From: Acidobacteriota bacterium
GTDB lineage: Bacteria > Acidobacteriota > Blastocatellia > Pyrinomonadales > Pyrinomonadaceae
Direction: 5' to 3'
Assembly (NCBI GenBank): GCA_029862725.1
Contig: JAOTWT010000067.1
Span: 1 to 10,393, forward strand
Length of the DNA stretch: 10,393 nt
A program made the translations under genes and the position numbers. Positions within the stretch are counted from its first letter, which is position 1; each line of letters opens with the position of its first letter. Positions 1-7,179 of the stretch are shown here, one piece after another. A model generated the notes under the pieces. The model ran no database searches. It had not been told where the DNA came from and was given only the letters and a program-made list of their open reading frames with translations.

Positions 1-261
1 CTTGTATTCAACAACTCGGTCAAATCACAAGCGATTCGCGTGCGGCATTCTGATCTCGGGCTGAGCGGAACGGATTACAACTATAGCGACATGGGCGTAG
101 GACTTCCGGAAGGGGCTTTTGCGGTTGCTTCGAACAAAAGACCAGGTCCGGATGGAATGGTGGAATTACAGAGCGCGCCGCGATCTGCCACGGCGTATAG
201 TGTTACAAAGTCGCCTCGTCAGCCCGGACCCGATAAGGTCCAGCGCAAGGTGGGCGGCTAA
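1..261 (+). CDS. C-terminal fragment of a probable amylase-type glycoside hydrolase (5' end outside window)
   Basis: An open frame runs from base 1 to a TAA at 259-261 and gives 86 residues with no convincing internal start, so it is the 3' end of a larger gene. It begins LVFNNSVKSQAIRVRHSDLG, then has a loop, then VELQSAPRSATAYSVTK, then a polar tail. The pattern of 'LVFNNS', alternating hydrophobic residues and a final 'saps-a-aY-V' strand resembles the closing beta-sandwich domain of GH13-type enzymes. The neighbouring malQ, 28 bp downstream, fits a glycosidase. No catalytic residue lies in the visible part, so family and substrate cannot be fixed. The fragment could also be the beta domain of another carbohydrate-active or secreted protein. 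The 28-bp gap suggests it shares a transcript with malQ. Confidence 0.55.
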   Translation, partial: LVFNNSVKSQAIRVRHSDLGLSGTDYNYSDMGVGLPEGAFAVASNKRPGPDGMVELQSAPRSATAYSVTKSPRQPGPDKVQRKVGG

Positions 262-289
262 TACGAGTGCCCTGTTTGCTGAAAAATAT

Positions 290-1825
290 ATGACATTTCC
301 AAGAGCCAGCGGAATACTACTCCATCCGACTTCCTTACCGAACGATTTCGGCATCGGCGATCTGGGCGATTCGGCGTATCGTTTTGTCGATTTTTTGGCG
401 CACGCGAAACAGACATACTGGCAGATACTGCCCCTCGGTCCGACCGGATACGGCGATTCGCCTTACCAGTGTTTTTCGGCGTTCGCCGGGAATACCAATC
501 TTATCTCACCCGAAATACTCGTCGACGAAGAACTACTCACCCAGGAAGAAATCGACGATCGGCCTGAATTTCCCGAGGGAAAAGTGGATTTCGGAACAGT
601 CATCGACTGGAAAAACGGTTTGCTTGAAAAGGCCTACCAGCGATTTCGACTGACGACCAGCGTTAACTTGCGCGGATCGTTCGAGACGTTCTCACAGCAG
701 GTCGCTTCCTGGCTCGATGAATACGCGCTTTTCCGTGCGATCAAAGCGACACAGGGACAAAAGCTCTGGCTCGAATGGGATGATCCGCTCAAACTGCGCC
801 ACGAAGAAGCGCTGCTTGCGGCAAGAGAAGAACTGGTCGAAGAAATTCGGGCGCAAAAGTTTTACCAGTTCTTGTTTTTTAAGCAGTGGACGCGGCTCAA
901 AAACTATACCAATGGCAAGGGCATCAAGGTTTTGGGCGATATCCCGATCTTTGTTTCACTCGATTCCGCCGATGTCTGGTGCAATCCTGGAGAATTCAAG
1001 CTGGAAGAAGACGGTACGCCAAAAGTGGTTGCCGGCGTCCCGCCCGATTATTTCTCCAAAACAGGTCAGCTCTGGGGAAATCCGATTTATGACTGGGACA
1101 AAATGAAATCCGACGGTTTCAAATGGTGGATCGAACGATTTAAATTTACCTTGAAGACAGTGGACATAGTCCGTGTCGACCACTTTCGGGGCTTTGCGGC
1201 GAGTTGGGAGGTCCCGGGCGGCGACGAAACAGCGGAAAACGGGCGTTGGGTAAATGTTCCCGGAATGAAATTGTTTCAAACGTTAAATTCGGAGCTCGGG
1301 AATCTGCCCGTGATCGCCGAGGACCTCGGACTAATCACACCTGATGTCGAAGAGCTTCGTGACGAATTCGGTTTTCCAGGGATGCGGATTCTCCAATTCG
1401 CATTTGGCGGCGACACGAAGAATATCGATCTTCCGCATAATTATATAAAAAATTGCGCGGCCTATACGGGCACCCACGACAACGATACAACTGTCGCTTG
1501 GTTCAATTCACAGGTTGGTGATGATTCAACTCGTGACAAGGCTCAAATCAAGCGCGAGCATGATTTCTGTCTCAATTATTTGAATTCGGACGGTAAAGAA
1601 ATCGAATGGGATTTTATAAGAGCCGTGTGGGCATCGGTTGCAAATACGGCAGTTGCACCGATGCAGGATCTTCTTGGTCTTGGTACCGAGGCGCGTATGA
1701 ATTTGCCTGCGTCTGAATCGGGAAACTGGCAATGGCGTGCGAATGACGGGGATTTTTCGGATGAATTGTGCAAGCGTTTGCGGGAATTGACCGAACTGTA
1801 TGGAAGGGCGAAAGAGGATGAGTGA
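290..1825 (+). CDS. malQ: 4-alpha-glucanotransferase (amylomaltase, GH77)
   Basis: The product (511 aa) is a cytosolic disproportionating enzyme: it moves alpha-1,4-glucan segments between maltodextrins and releases glucose. It opens with the family-typical RASGILLHPTSLP and GIGDLG (residues 5-26), followed by WQILPLGPTGYGDSPYQ. The GH77 catalytic triad is visible: nucleophile Asp297 in VDIVRVDHFRGF, acid/base Glu344 in VIAEDLG, and Asp397 in GTHDNDTT. The C-terminal part carries NLPASESGNWQWR (about 471-483), also family-typical, and the length is normal. The ATG at 290 was chosen because the family motif starts five codons later. An upstream TTG at 119 would add 57 residues overlapping the previous gene in another frame. 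There is no clear Shine-Dalgarno sequence. The gene likely acts on sugars imported by the transporter at 4364 and lies 28 bp after the upstream gene. Family assignment is very secure. Confidence 0.97.
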   Translation: MTFPRASGILLHPTSLPNDFGIGDLGDSAYRFVDFLAHAKQTYWQILPLGPTGYGDSPYQCFSAFAGNTNLISPEILVDEELLTQEEIDDRPEFPEGKVDFGTVIDWKNGLLEKAYQRFRLTTSVNLRGSFETFSQQVASWLDEYALFRAIKATQGQKLWLEWDDPLKLRHEEALLAAREELVEEIRAQKFYQFLFFKQWTRLKNYTNGKGIKVLGDIPIFVSLDSADVWCNPGEFKLEEDGTPKVVAGVPPDYFSKTGQLWGNPIYDWDKMKSDGFKWWIERFKFTLKTVDIVRVDHFRGFAASWEVPGGDETAENGRWVNVPGMKLFQTLNSELGNLPVIAEDLGLITPDVEELRDEFGFPGMRILQFAFGGDTKNIDLPHNYIKNCAAYTGTHDNDTTVAWFNSQVGDDSTRDKAQIKREHDFCLNYLNSDGKEIEWDFIRAVWASVANTAVAPMQDLLGLGTEARMNLPASESGNWQWRANDGDFSDELCKRLRELTELYGRAKEDE

Positions 1826-1926
1826 TTTATTCAATTGATAATTATTGAAGGTGACACGATTATCGGTCGTCTGGTTGTTCGAAATGATTGGATTCGTTTT
1901 GTCGCCAAAGATGAAGAAAAATAAAT

Positions 1927-2020
1927 GTGGCGAGCCAACGTTTTTCCGGCACAACACGTGGGGTTGGAATCGCTTCGCTCTTTGCGCCCTACACTATGTT
2001 TTAAGTCGCCGTTGGCGACA
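1927..2020. repeat. Degenerate palindromic intergenic element
   Basis: Between malQ and the next GH13 gene lies a stretch with imperfect dyad symmetry. Arms at about 1951-1963 (ACAACACGTGGGG) and 1988-2000 (CCTACACTATGTT) can pair with several mismatches and G-U pairs around a central GCTTCGCTC-type core. The outer edges share the 7-mer GCCAACG in inverted orientation (about 1934-1940, and the reverse complement within 2010-2016). This organisation recalls non-coding palindromic mobile repeats of the REP/MITE kind. No transposase is present and I see only one copy here, so the identity is inference. The element ends in the perfect hairpin at 2005-2019. Confidence 0.35.
2005..2019 (+). promoter_or_regulatory. 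Perfect 6-bp hairpin with 3-nt loop just before the GH13 start
   Basis: GTCGCC (2005-2010), loop GTT (2011-2013) and GGCGAC (2014-2019) form a GC-rich stem ending nine bases before the ATG at 2029. Only a weak AGAAG Shine-Dalgarno-like sequence separates them. At this distance the stem would lie within or against the ribosome footprint, so it could tune translation or protect the mRNA 5' end. It may simply be the right edge of the palindromic element at 1927-2020. The structure is seen directly; the function is inferred. Confidence 0.4.
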
Positions 2021-2028
2021 AGAAGAAT

Positions 2029-3924
2029 ATGATTGTTGAAAGATTGAATAGACCATTGTTAATCATTTTTTTGGCGCAGAGCTTACTGGTTGCCGTCGTT
2101 GCGCAGGCACCAATTGTCGAAAAGATCGATCCGCCGAGTTGGTGGGCCGGAATGACTATCAATCCGGTGCGGGTGCTCGTAAAAGGCGGGAATCTTGCTG
2201 GTGCCAAGGTCTCTGCAGATGAGAAGGGGCTGAAGATCTCTAATGTAAGCATTAGCGCCAATGGACACTATCTTTTTGCTGATGTCCACGTAAGGAAGAA
2301 CAAGAAGCCAGGGAAATTCAGCCTCAGATTTGATACGACCCTTGGCTCGACGATCGCGCCGTTCGAAATCAAAAACCGAATTCCGCGCGAAGGCCGGTTT
2401 CGGGGTTTTACGCCCGACGATGTTATCTATTTTGTAATCCCGGACCGTTTTGCCGACGGGGATACTTCAAACAACGACCCGGCTAAATCAAAGGGCCTTT
2501 ACGACCGCAAGTTCGGCCGCCACTATCACGGCGGTGATCTCGAAGGCCTGATCGGGAAACTCGATTATCTAAAATCGCTCGGCGTGACCGCGATCTGGAC
2601 GACGCCTTTTTACGACAACAACGACAAACCAGACTACAAGGAGATGTACGAGGGTCTTCCGTTTACGACCGGTTATCACGGTTACGGAGCGGTCGACATG
2701 TATGGAGTCGATGAGCACCTCGGCGACGAGTCGAAGCTCCGCGAGTTTGTGGAAAAGGCCCAGGCAAAAGGCTTCAAGGTGATCCAGGACCAGGTCGTAA
2801 ACCATACCGGGCCTTATCACGTATGGGCGGCCGATCCGCCCACGCCGACGTGGTGGAACGGGACGCTCGAAAAACACCCCAACAACAACTGGCAAAAATG
2901 GACCGCGATGAACCCGCGCGCCTCCCGGCAAACGCAGGCTCGCAATATCGATGGCTGGTTTATCGACATCCTGCCCGATTTTAACCAAAATGATCCCGAG
3001 GTCGAAAAATACTTGATCCAGCACACGGTCTGGTGGGTCGAGAATTATGGTTTTGACGCGATCCGGATGGATACGCTTCCGCATGTGCCAAGGCCGTTCT
3101 GGGAAAAATGGATGACGGCGCTCAAAGCGGAGTTCCCGAATGTGAATGTGCTCGGGGAATTGTATGACGGGAATCCGGCGCTTCTTGCCTATTACCAGGG
3201 CGGCCGCCGCGGACACGACGGTGTCGATACGAAACTCGACACGCTTTATGATTTTGGGCTTTTTTACGCGATCAGGAACGCGTTTGCCAAGGGTCAGGAG
3301 ATCAGGCAGGTCCACCAGATCTTCGCGCACGACTGGCTGTACCCGAACCCGTCTGTTCTGACGACCTTTCTTGGTGTCCATGACATGGAACGGTTTATGA
3401 ACGAGCCCGGGGCGACGACCGCAGGCCTGAAACTCGCCCAGACCCTAATCATGACTTCCCGCGGTACGCCGCTTTTGTATTACGGAGATGAAATTGCGAT
3501 GCCCGGCGGCGGCGACCCCGATAACCGGCGCGATTTCCCGGGTGGTTTTGCGGGTGACGAACGGAACGCCTTTGCCGCGTCGGGCAGAAGCGAAATAGAA
3601 AACGACGTGTGGAATAATCTCGCGAAGCTTGGCCGGTTGCGACGGGAACTTGCGCCATTGCGAATCGGAAAGTCCCTGGATTTGTACGATGAGCCGCAGC
3701 AATATGCCTACGCGAGATATATCGATGATCAGGCCGTGATTGTTGTGTTCAATAATGACACGAAACCGGCGGAGATCGAGTTTGACGTTTCGGAACTGAA
3801 GCAGATTCCGGCCAGCGCGCTGTTGTCGGACCGTCTGGGTGGAATAGGCGATTTAAAGGTGAATGGGGGCGAAGTGATCGTTGAAATTCCTGCGAGGACA
3901 GCGGGAATTTTCGCGGTGAAATAA
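2029..3924 (+). CDS. Secreted cyclomaltodextrinase/neopullulanase-like alpha-amylase (GH13, SusA-like)
   Basis: The product (631 aa) is an exported alpha-glucan hydrolase, likely periplasmic or outer-envelope, cutting maltodextrins, cyclodextrins or pullulan. Residues 1-26 form a signal peptide (hydrophobic LLIIFLAQSLLVAVVAQA, probable cleavage near Ala-Gln-Ala). Residues 28-115 match the cyclomaltodextrinase N-terminal domain, starting IVEKIDPPSWWAGM. The TIM barrel follows, beginning at VIYFVIPDRFADGD. The four GH13 regions are intact: DQVVNH (254-259), GFDAIRMD with nucleophile Asp348, NVLGE with acid/base Glu377, and FLGVHD with Asp452. GTPLLYYGDE (479-488) is also typical. A C-terminal beta domain (about 540-631) contains VIVVFNND and ends PARTAGIFAVK. 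Length and domain order resemble Bacteroides SusA and related neopullulanases. The exact substrate cannot be read from sequence. The ATG at 2029 is the only start giving a clean signal peptide. Confidence 0.93.
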   Translation: MIVERLNRPLLIIFLAQSLLVAVVAQAPIVEKIDPPSWWAGMTINPVRVLVKGGNLAGAKVSADEKGLKISNVSISANGHYLFADVHVRKNKKPGKFSLRFDTTLGSTIAPFEIKNRIPREGRFRGFTPDDVIYFVIPDRFADGDTSNNDPAKSKGLYDRKFGRHYHGGDLEGLIGKLDYLKSLGVTAIWTTPFYDNNDKPDYKEMYEGLPFTTGYHGYGAVDMYGVDEHLGDESKLREFVEKAQAKGFKVIQDQVVNHTGPYHVWAADPPTPTWWNGTLEKHPNNNWQKWTAMNPRASRQTQARNIDGWFIDILPDFNQNDPEVEKYLIQHTVWWVENYGFDAIRMDTLPHVPRPFWEKWMTALKAEFPNVNVLGELYDGNPALLAYYQGGRRGHDGVDTKLDTLYDFGLFYAIRNAFAKGQEIRQVHQIFAHDWLYPNPSVLTTFLGVHDMERFMNEPGATTAGLKLAQTLIMTSRGTPLLYYGDEIAMPGGGDPDNRRDFPGGFAGDERNAFAASGRSEIENDVWNNLAKLGRLRRELAPLRIGKSLDLYDEPQQYAYARYIDDQAVIVVFNNDTKPAEIEFDVSELKQIPASALLSDRLGGIGDLKVNGGEVIVEIPARTAGIFAVK

Positions 3925-3999
3925 TCGATTACGATCGTTTGGAGCCCTGCTCAAAACGCCGCATGTTGTGGATGTCGTCTAATATTTGTCCGACCCCTG
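3925..3999. other. Short non-coding stretch between GH13 stop and the repeat array
   Basis: These 75 bases follow the GH13 stop codon. I see no U-tract terminator, no convincing promoter and no credible small gene. The first repeat unit begins at 4000, so any transcript ending for the upstream gene would have to use the hairpins of the array. Confidence 0.4.
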
Positions 4000-4319
4000 C
4001 GGATGTTTTTCTACGATATCGGGCTTCGCCCGATCGGCCGCGCAAGCGCGGCCCCAGACGGGGCACCGAAAATCAACGTTTAGAGCAATGCTCAGCATTG
4101 CCGCGTCGTGCAAAGCACGGCGATTGATACGGATGTTTTTCTACAATATCGGGCTTCGCCCGATCGGCCGCGCAAGCGCGGCCCCAGACGGGGCACCGAA
4201 AATCAACGTTTAGAGCAATGCTCAGCATTGCCGCGTCGTGCAAAGCACGGCGATTGATACGGATGTTTTTCTACGATATCGGGCTTTGCCCGATCGGCCG
4301 CGCAAGCGCGGCTCCAAAC
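4000..4319. repeat. 130-bp tandem repeat array, about 2.5 copies, rich in stem-loops
   Basis: Units start at 4000, 4130 and 4260, each with CGGATGTTTTTCTAC. Units 1 and 2 are identical except for one base (G at 4015, A at 4145). Unit 3 follows to about 4319 with a few changes, then diverges. Each full unit encodes successive hairpins. In unit 1 these are ATCGGGC-TTC-GCCCGAT (4018-4034), GGCCGCGC-AA-GCGCGGCC (4036-4053), an overlapping alternative GCCCC-AGAC-GGGGC (4051-4064), GCAATGC-TCA-GCATTGC (4085-4101) and CGTCGTGC-AAA-GCACGGCG (4104-4122, one G-U pair). The array fills most of the 439-bp gap between the SusA-like gene and the MFS gene. Candidate roles are mRNA stabilisation, transcription attenuation or a mobile palindromic repeat. 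It has no unique spacers, so it is not a CRISPR array. The period of 130 is not a multiple of three, which argues against coding. Confidence 0.95.
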
Positions 4320-4339
4320 AGTCAAGCTGAAAATAGAGC

Positions 4340-4355
4340 ATTCTGAATCGAGAAT
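4340..4355 (+). promoter_or_regulatory. Weak hairpin just before the MFS start codon
   Basis: ATTCT (4340-4344) and AGAAT (4351-4355) flank a six-base loop, and the stem ends eight bases before the ATG at 4364. The stem is short and AT-rich, so it is marginal alone. It is listed because its position matches the stronger hairpins at 2005-2019 and 9406-9420. No good Shine-Dalgarno sequence is present upstream of this ATG. Confidence 0.2.
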
Positions 4356-4363
4356 CAAAGATT

Positions 4364-5698
4364 ATGCAAAACAAACCAAAACTAAAATTCTGGCAGATTT
4401 GGAACATGAGTTTTGGATTCCTTGGAATCCAGTTCGGCTGGGGACTCCAACTCGCGAACATGTCGCCGATCTACAAGTACCTGGGCGCCGATGAAGCCTC
4501 TTTGCCGTATTTATGGCTCGCCGGACCAATGACCGGACTTCTCGTACAGCCGATTGTGGGCGCAATGTCGGACCGCACCTGGACGCGGCTCGGCAGACGG
4601 CGGCCTTTTTTTCTTGCCGGAGCCATTGTCGCAAGTATTTCTTTGATCCTGATGCCGAACTCTTCGGCCCTCTGGATGGCGGCCGGGTTGCTTTGGGTAC
4701 TGGACGCCTCGATCAACATCACGATGGAACCTTTCCGCGCATTTGTTGCCGACAATCTTCCGGAAGAACAAAGGACGCTTGGCTTCGTGATGCAGTCGTT
4801 TTTTATCGGCATCGGACAGACTCTCGCCAACGCGCTGCCGTTCGTGTTGACGGCGGTCGGCGTTGTCGGCGTAATGGCGAGCGGGATTCCTTATTCGACG
4901 CTGATCGCATTTTCCGTCGGCGGCGTGATTTTTCTCATCGCCGTTTTGTGGACGGTATTCACTTCGCATGAATATCCACCCGAAGACATGGAAGCCTTCA
5001 ACAAAAAGAAAGCTGAGGGCAATGTCATCTCGAGTGTGACGAAAGAGATCTTCGAGGCCGTCAAGGATATGCCCAAGACGATGAAACAGCTTGCCGTGGT
5101 CCAGTTTTTTACATGGTTTGCGTTGCCCTGCATGTGGCAGTATTACGCGCTGACCGTTGGGAAAGTCGCATTTGGCGCCGTGGATGAGATCAAGACCCCC
5201 GCCGAATTTCAACAGGGAAATGAATGGGCCGGACTCATGTTCGCGACCTACAACGTCGTCTGCTTTCTCGTCGCCTTCGGAATTCCCTGGCTGGCCGCAA
5301 ACCTAAGCCGCAAGCTGGTTCACGCGATTTGCCTCTCGGTGGGCGGACTGGGGCTGATTTCGACGCTTTTTGCGACAAATCCGTACTTCCTTATCATCGG
5401 AATGGCGGGAGTCGGAATCGCATGGGCCTCGATCCTTGCGATGCCCTACGTGATGCTGGCGGGTGCGATCAAGCCGGAAAGAATGGGGGTCTACATGGGT
5501 GTCTTCAACATGTTTATCGTGATACCCCAGGTCGTGCAGATATTCCTCGTCCCGGAATTGTTTAACCGCATACTTGGCGGCAATTCGCTCAACGTCGTCG
5601 TCCTTGGAGGCGTTTCGATGATTATTGCTGCCCTTGCTGTCCTTATTGTTGATGACGTTGGAGCGAAGAAACTCGAGGGAACGGAGGCGACAGCCTAG
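4364..5698 (+). CDS. MFS sugar transporter, SLC45/sucrose-porter-like (probable maltose or maltodextrin importer)
   Basis: The product (444 aa) is an inner-membrane carrier with about 12 hydrophobic segments and a charged central loop at about 202-240 (EYPPEDMEAFNKKK onward). The loop between helices 2 and 3 carries GAMSDRTWTRLGRRRPF (66-82). The R-x-G-R-R-R-P-F signature is typical of the SLC45/plant sucrose transporter branch of the major facilitator superfamily, which are usually proton symporters. FRAFVADNLPEEQR (124-137) and WASILAMPYVML (354-365) are also typical of these carriers. Flanking GH13 genes and malQ point to maltose or short maltodextrins as substrate; this is inference from context. 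It is followed after 28 bp by another GH13 gene, so the two probably form an operon. The ATG at 4364 begins a short polar N-terminus before helix 1. Confidence 0.9.
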   Translation: MQNKPKLKFWQIWNMSFGFLGIQFGWGLQLANMSPIYKYLGADEASLPYLWLAGPMTGLLVQPIVGAMSDRTWTRLGRRRPFFLAGAIVASISLILMPNSSALWMAAGLLWVLDASINITMEPFRAFVADNLPEEQRTLGFVMQSFFIGIGQTLANALPFVLTAVGVVGVMASGIPYSTLIAFSVGGVIFLIAVLWTVFTSHEYPPEDMEAFNKKKAEGNVISSVTKEIFEAVKDMPKTMKQLAVVQFFTWFALPCMWQYYALTVGKVAFGAVDEIKTPAEFQQGNEWAGLMFATYNVVCFLVAFGIPWLAANLSRKLVHAICLSVGGLGLISTLFATNPYFLIIGMAGVGIAWASILAMPYVMLAGAIKPERMGVYMGVFNMFIVIPQVVQIFLVPELFNRILGGNSLNVVVLGGVSMIIAALAVLIVDDVGAKKLEGTEATA

Positions 5699-5716
5699 TT
5701 GGAGAATCTTGCAAAA

Positions 5717-5722
5717 AGGTGA
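5717..5722 (+). promoter_or_regulatory. Strong Shine-Dalgarno site deciding the second GH13 start
   Basis: AGGTGA lies four bases before the ATG at 5727 and complements the 16S rRNA 3' end well. It supports 5727 as the start rather than the in-frame upstream codon at 5625, which would lie inside the MFS gene. It is the clearest ribosome-binding site among the start regions in the window. Confidence 0.7.
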
Positions 5723-5726
5723 CGAA

Positions 5727-7106
5727 ATGATTCAAAGAACGTTCGAAACAGTTGTTCTGGTTGTACTTCTGGGTTGTTTGGCTCTTGCGCAACAGCCTCC
5801 TCAAAAAGACTATTCAAAAGAAACCGCCCGCGCTTCGCAGACCTGGATTCGCGATGCGGTCGTCTATCAGATATTTCCTCGCCAGTATTCTGCCAAGGGC
5901 GATTTTAACTCGATCACCAACGATCTCGACCGGATCAACGATCTCGGTGTCGATGTGATCTGGCTGATGCCGGTTCATCCGATCGGTGAATTAAAGAAAA
6001 AGGGAAGTATCGGTTCGCCCTACGCGGTGCGGGACTATTACGCGGTCAATCCCGATTACGGGACCGGCGCGGACCTCAAACGTCTAATATCGGAGGCTCA
6101 CAAGCGGCGGATCAAGGTGATCATCGATATCGTCGCAAACCACACAGCCTGGGATTCGGTGATGATGAAGAATCCCGATTTCTACACAAAAGACGCAGAT
6201 GGCAAAATGCAGCCGCCGGTGCCCGATTGGGCCGATGTCGCAGACCTCAACTTCGACAACCCCGAGCTGCGCAAGTACATGATCGAGATGCTTAAGTTCT
6301 GGGTCCGTGAATTCGATCTCGATGGGTTCCGTTGCGATGTTGCGGGTTTTATCCCTACCGATTTTTGGGAGACGGCGCGTGCGGAGGTGGACAAGATCAA
6401 AAAGGACACATTCTGGCTGGCCGAATGGCACGAGCCGGATCTGCTTGTAAACGCATTCGATTCCGATTATTCCTGGTCTATGCATTCGGCACTGGACGAT
6501 GTCCTTCACGGCAAGCGGCCAGCGTCTCATATTCAGGAAACGTGGCAGGCCGAGCGCGACCGCTTTCCAAAAGCCGCGATTCACATGCGTTTTACGGATA
6601 ACCACGATGAACGGCGTGCAATCGTCCGTTTCGGCGAAAAGGGTGCGATCGCCGGACAGTCGCTCGTTTACCTGATTGACGGTATCCCATTGGTGTACAA
6701 CGGCATGGAGGTTGGAGACACATCCGAATCGGGCGCACCGGCATTGTTCGAGAAGATTCCGATCAACTGGGGATTTGGATCGCGCCGGCCGGAGTTCGGG
6801 AAATTCCATCGTCTGATGATCCAAATGCGGAAGCGCTATGTGTCCCTGAGACGGGGTTCGGTAGAATGGATCGCCAATTCCGAACCGGAGCGTGTTTTGT
6901 CGTTTTCGAGGAGGCACGAGACCGAAGAATTGGTTGCGGTTATCAACATGTCGTCGAGTCCATTTCGCGGTAGCATCGAAATATCGGGACGGTTTGAAGA
7001 CGTCACTCCCTCTTACACGAATGGCAATTCTGGCCGCAACGCGGCGCTTCCATTCGTAAAACTGAATGCCTGGGAGTTCCGCGTATTTCGCAGAACCGCA
7101 CTTTGA
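5727..7106 (+). CDS. Exported alpha-amylase family glycosyl hydrolase (GH13)
   Basis: The product (459 aa) is an exported alpha-glucan-active enzyme. Residues 1-21 form a signal peptide (hydrophobic VVLVVLLGCLALA). Cleavage could be by signal peptidase I at Ala-Leu-Ala before Gln22. LLGC at 14-17 also resembles a lipobox, so a lipoprotein is possible. The catalytic barrel starts at WIRDAVVYQIFPRQYS (40-55). The GH13 regions are intact: DIVANH (134-139), GFRCD with nucleophile Asp204, LAE with acid/base Glu233, and TDNHD with Asp294. A short C-terminal beta domain (about 380-459) ends the protein. It lacks the extra N-terminal domain of the enzyme at 2029, so the two probably differ in product or substrate preference. 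The start is fixed by a good Shine-Dalgarno site. It is likely co-transcribed with the transporter 28 bp upstream. Specificity (alpha-amylase versus maltogenic or alpha-glucosidase) is not resolvable by eye. Confidence 0.92.
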   Translation: MIQRTFETVVLVVLLGCLALAQQPPQKDYSKETARASQTWIRDAVVYQIFPRQYSAKGDFNSITNDLDRINDLGVDVIWLMPVHPIGELKKKGSIGSPYAVRDYYAVNPDYGTGADLKRLISEAHKRRIKVIIDIVANHTAWDSVMMKNPDFYTKDADGKMQPPVPDWADVADLNFDNPELRKYMIEMLKFWVREFDLDGFRCDVAGFIPTDFWETARAEVDKIKKDTFWLAEWHEPDLLVNAFDSDYSWSMHSALDDVLHGKRPASHIQETWQAERDRFPKAAIHMRFTDNHDERRAIVRFGEKGAIAGQSLVYLIDGIPLVYNGMEVGDTSESGAPALFEKIPINWGFGSRRPEFGKFHRLMIQMRKRYVSLRRGSVEWIANSEPERVLSFSRRHETEELVAVINMSSSPFRGSIEISGRFEDVTPSYTNGNSGRNAALPFVKLNAWEFRVFRRTAL

Positions 7107-7134
7107 GAGTAGGATGCGTGCTTTGCTTCTTTGA

Positions 7135-7153
7135 CCACGGCTAAATAGCGTGG
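7135..7153. repeat. Short palindromic intergenic hairpin
   Basis: CCAC, a bulged G, GCTA, loop AA, TAGC and GTGG form an eight-base-pair hairpin with one bulge in the 73-bp gap between the GH13 and antiporter genes. No U-tract follows, so it is not an obvious intrinsic terminator. It looks like one of the small palindromic intergenic repeats present in this window. Confidence 0.4.
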
Positions 7154-7179
7154 GACGAGCAAAAACTGCGCAAAGATAA

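Noticed and set aside
119..289. Upstream TTG start for malQ
   Set aside because: It would overlap the upstream coding frame and add 57 residues not seen in MalQ proteins, whose conserved motif begins just after the ATG at 290.
1845..2039. 64-codon open frame between malQ and the GH13 gene
   Set aside because: It lies over the palindromic element, overlaps the next start and has no recognisable protein features.
2569..3381. 270-codon open frame on the minus strand
   Set aside because: It is antisense to the SusA-like gene and rich in Arg/Val/Pro, as expected from a mirrored GC-biased coding frame.
3986..4213. Small open frames across the 130-bp repeats
   Set aside because: The repeat period is not a multiple of three, so the frame changes between units. 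The stretch is dominated by hairpins and has no ribosome-binding site.
4000..4319. CRISPR array
   Set aside because: The whole 130-bp unit repeats without unique spacers, and no cas gene is present.
4511..5212. 233-codon open frame on the minus strand
   Set aside because: It is antisense to the MFS transporter; the translation is highly charged with no motif or ribosome-binding site.
5625..5726. Upstream start for the second GH13 gene
   Set aside because: It lies inside the MFS gene. The ATG at 5727 has a good Shine-Dalgarno sequence and begins a proper signal peptide.
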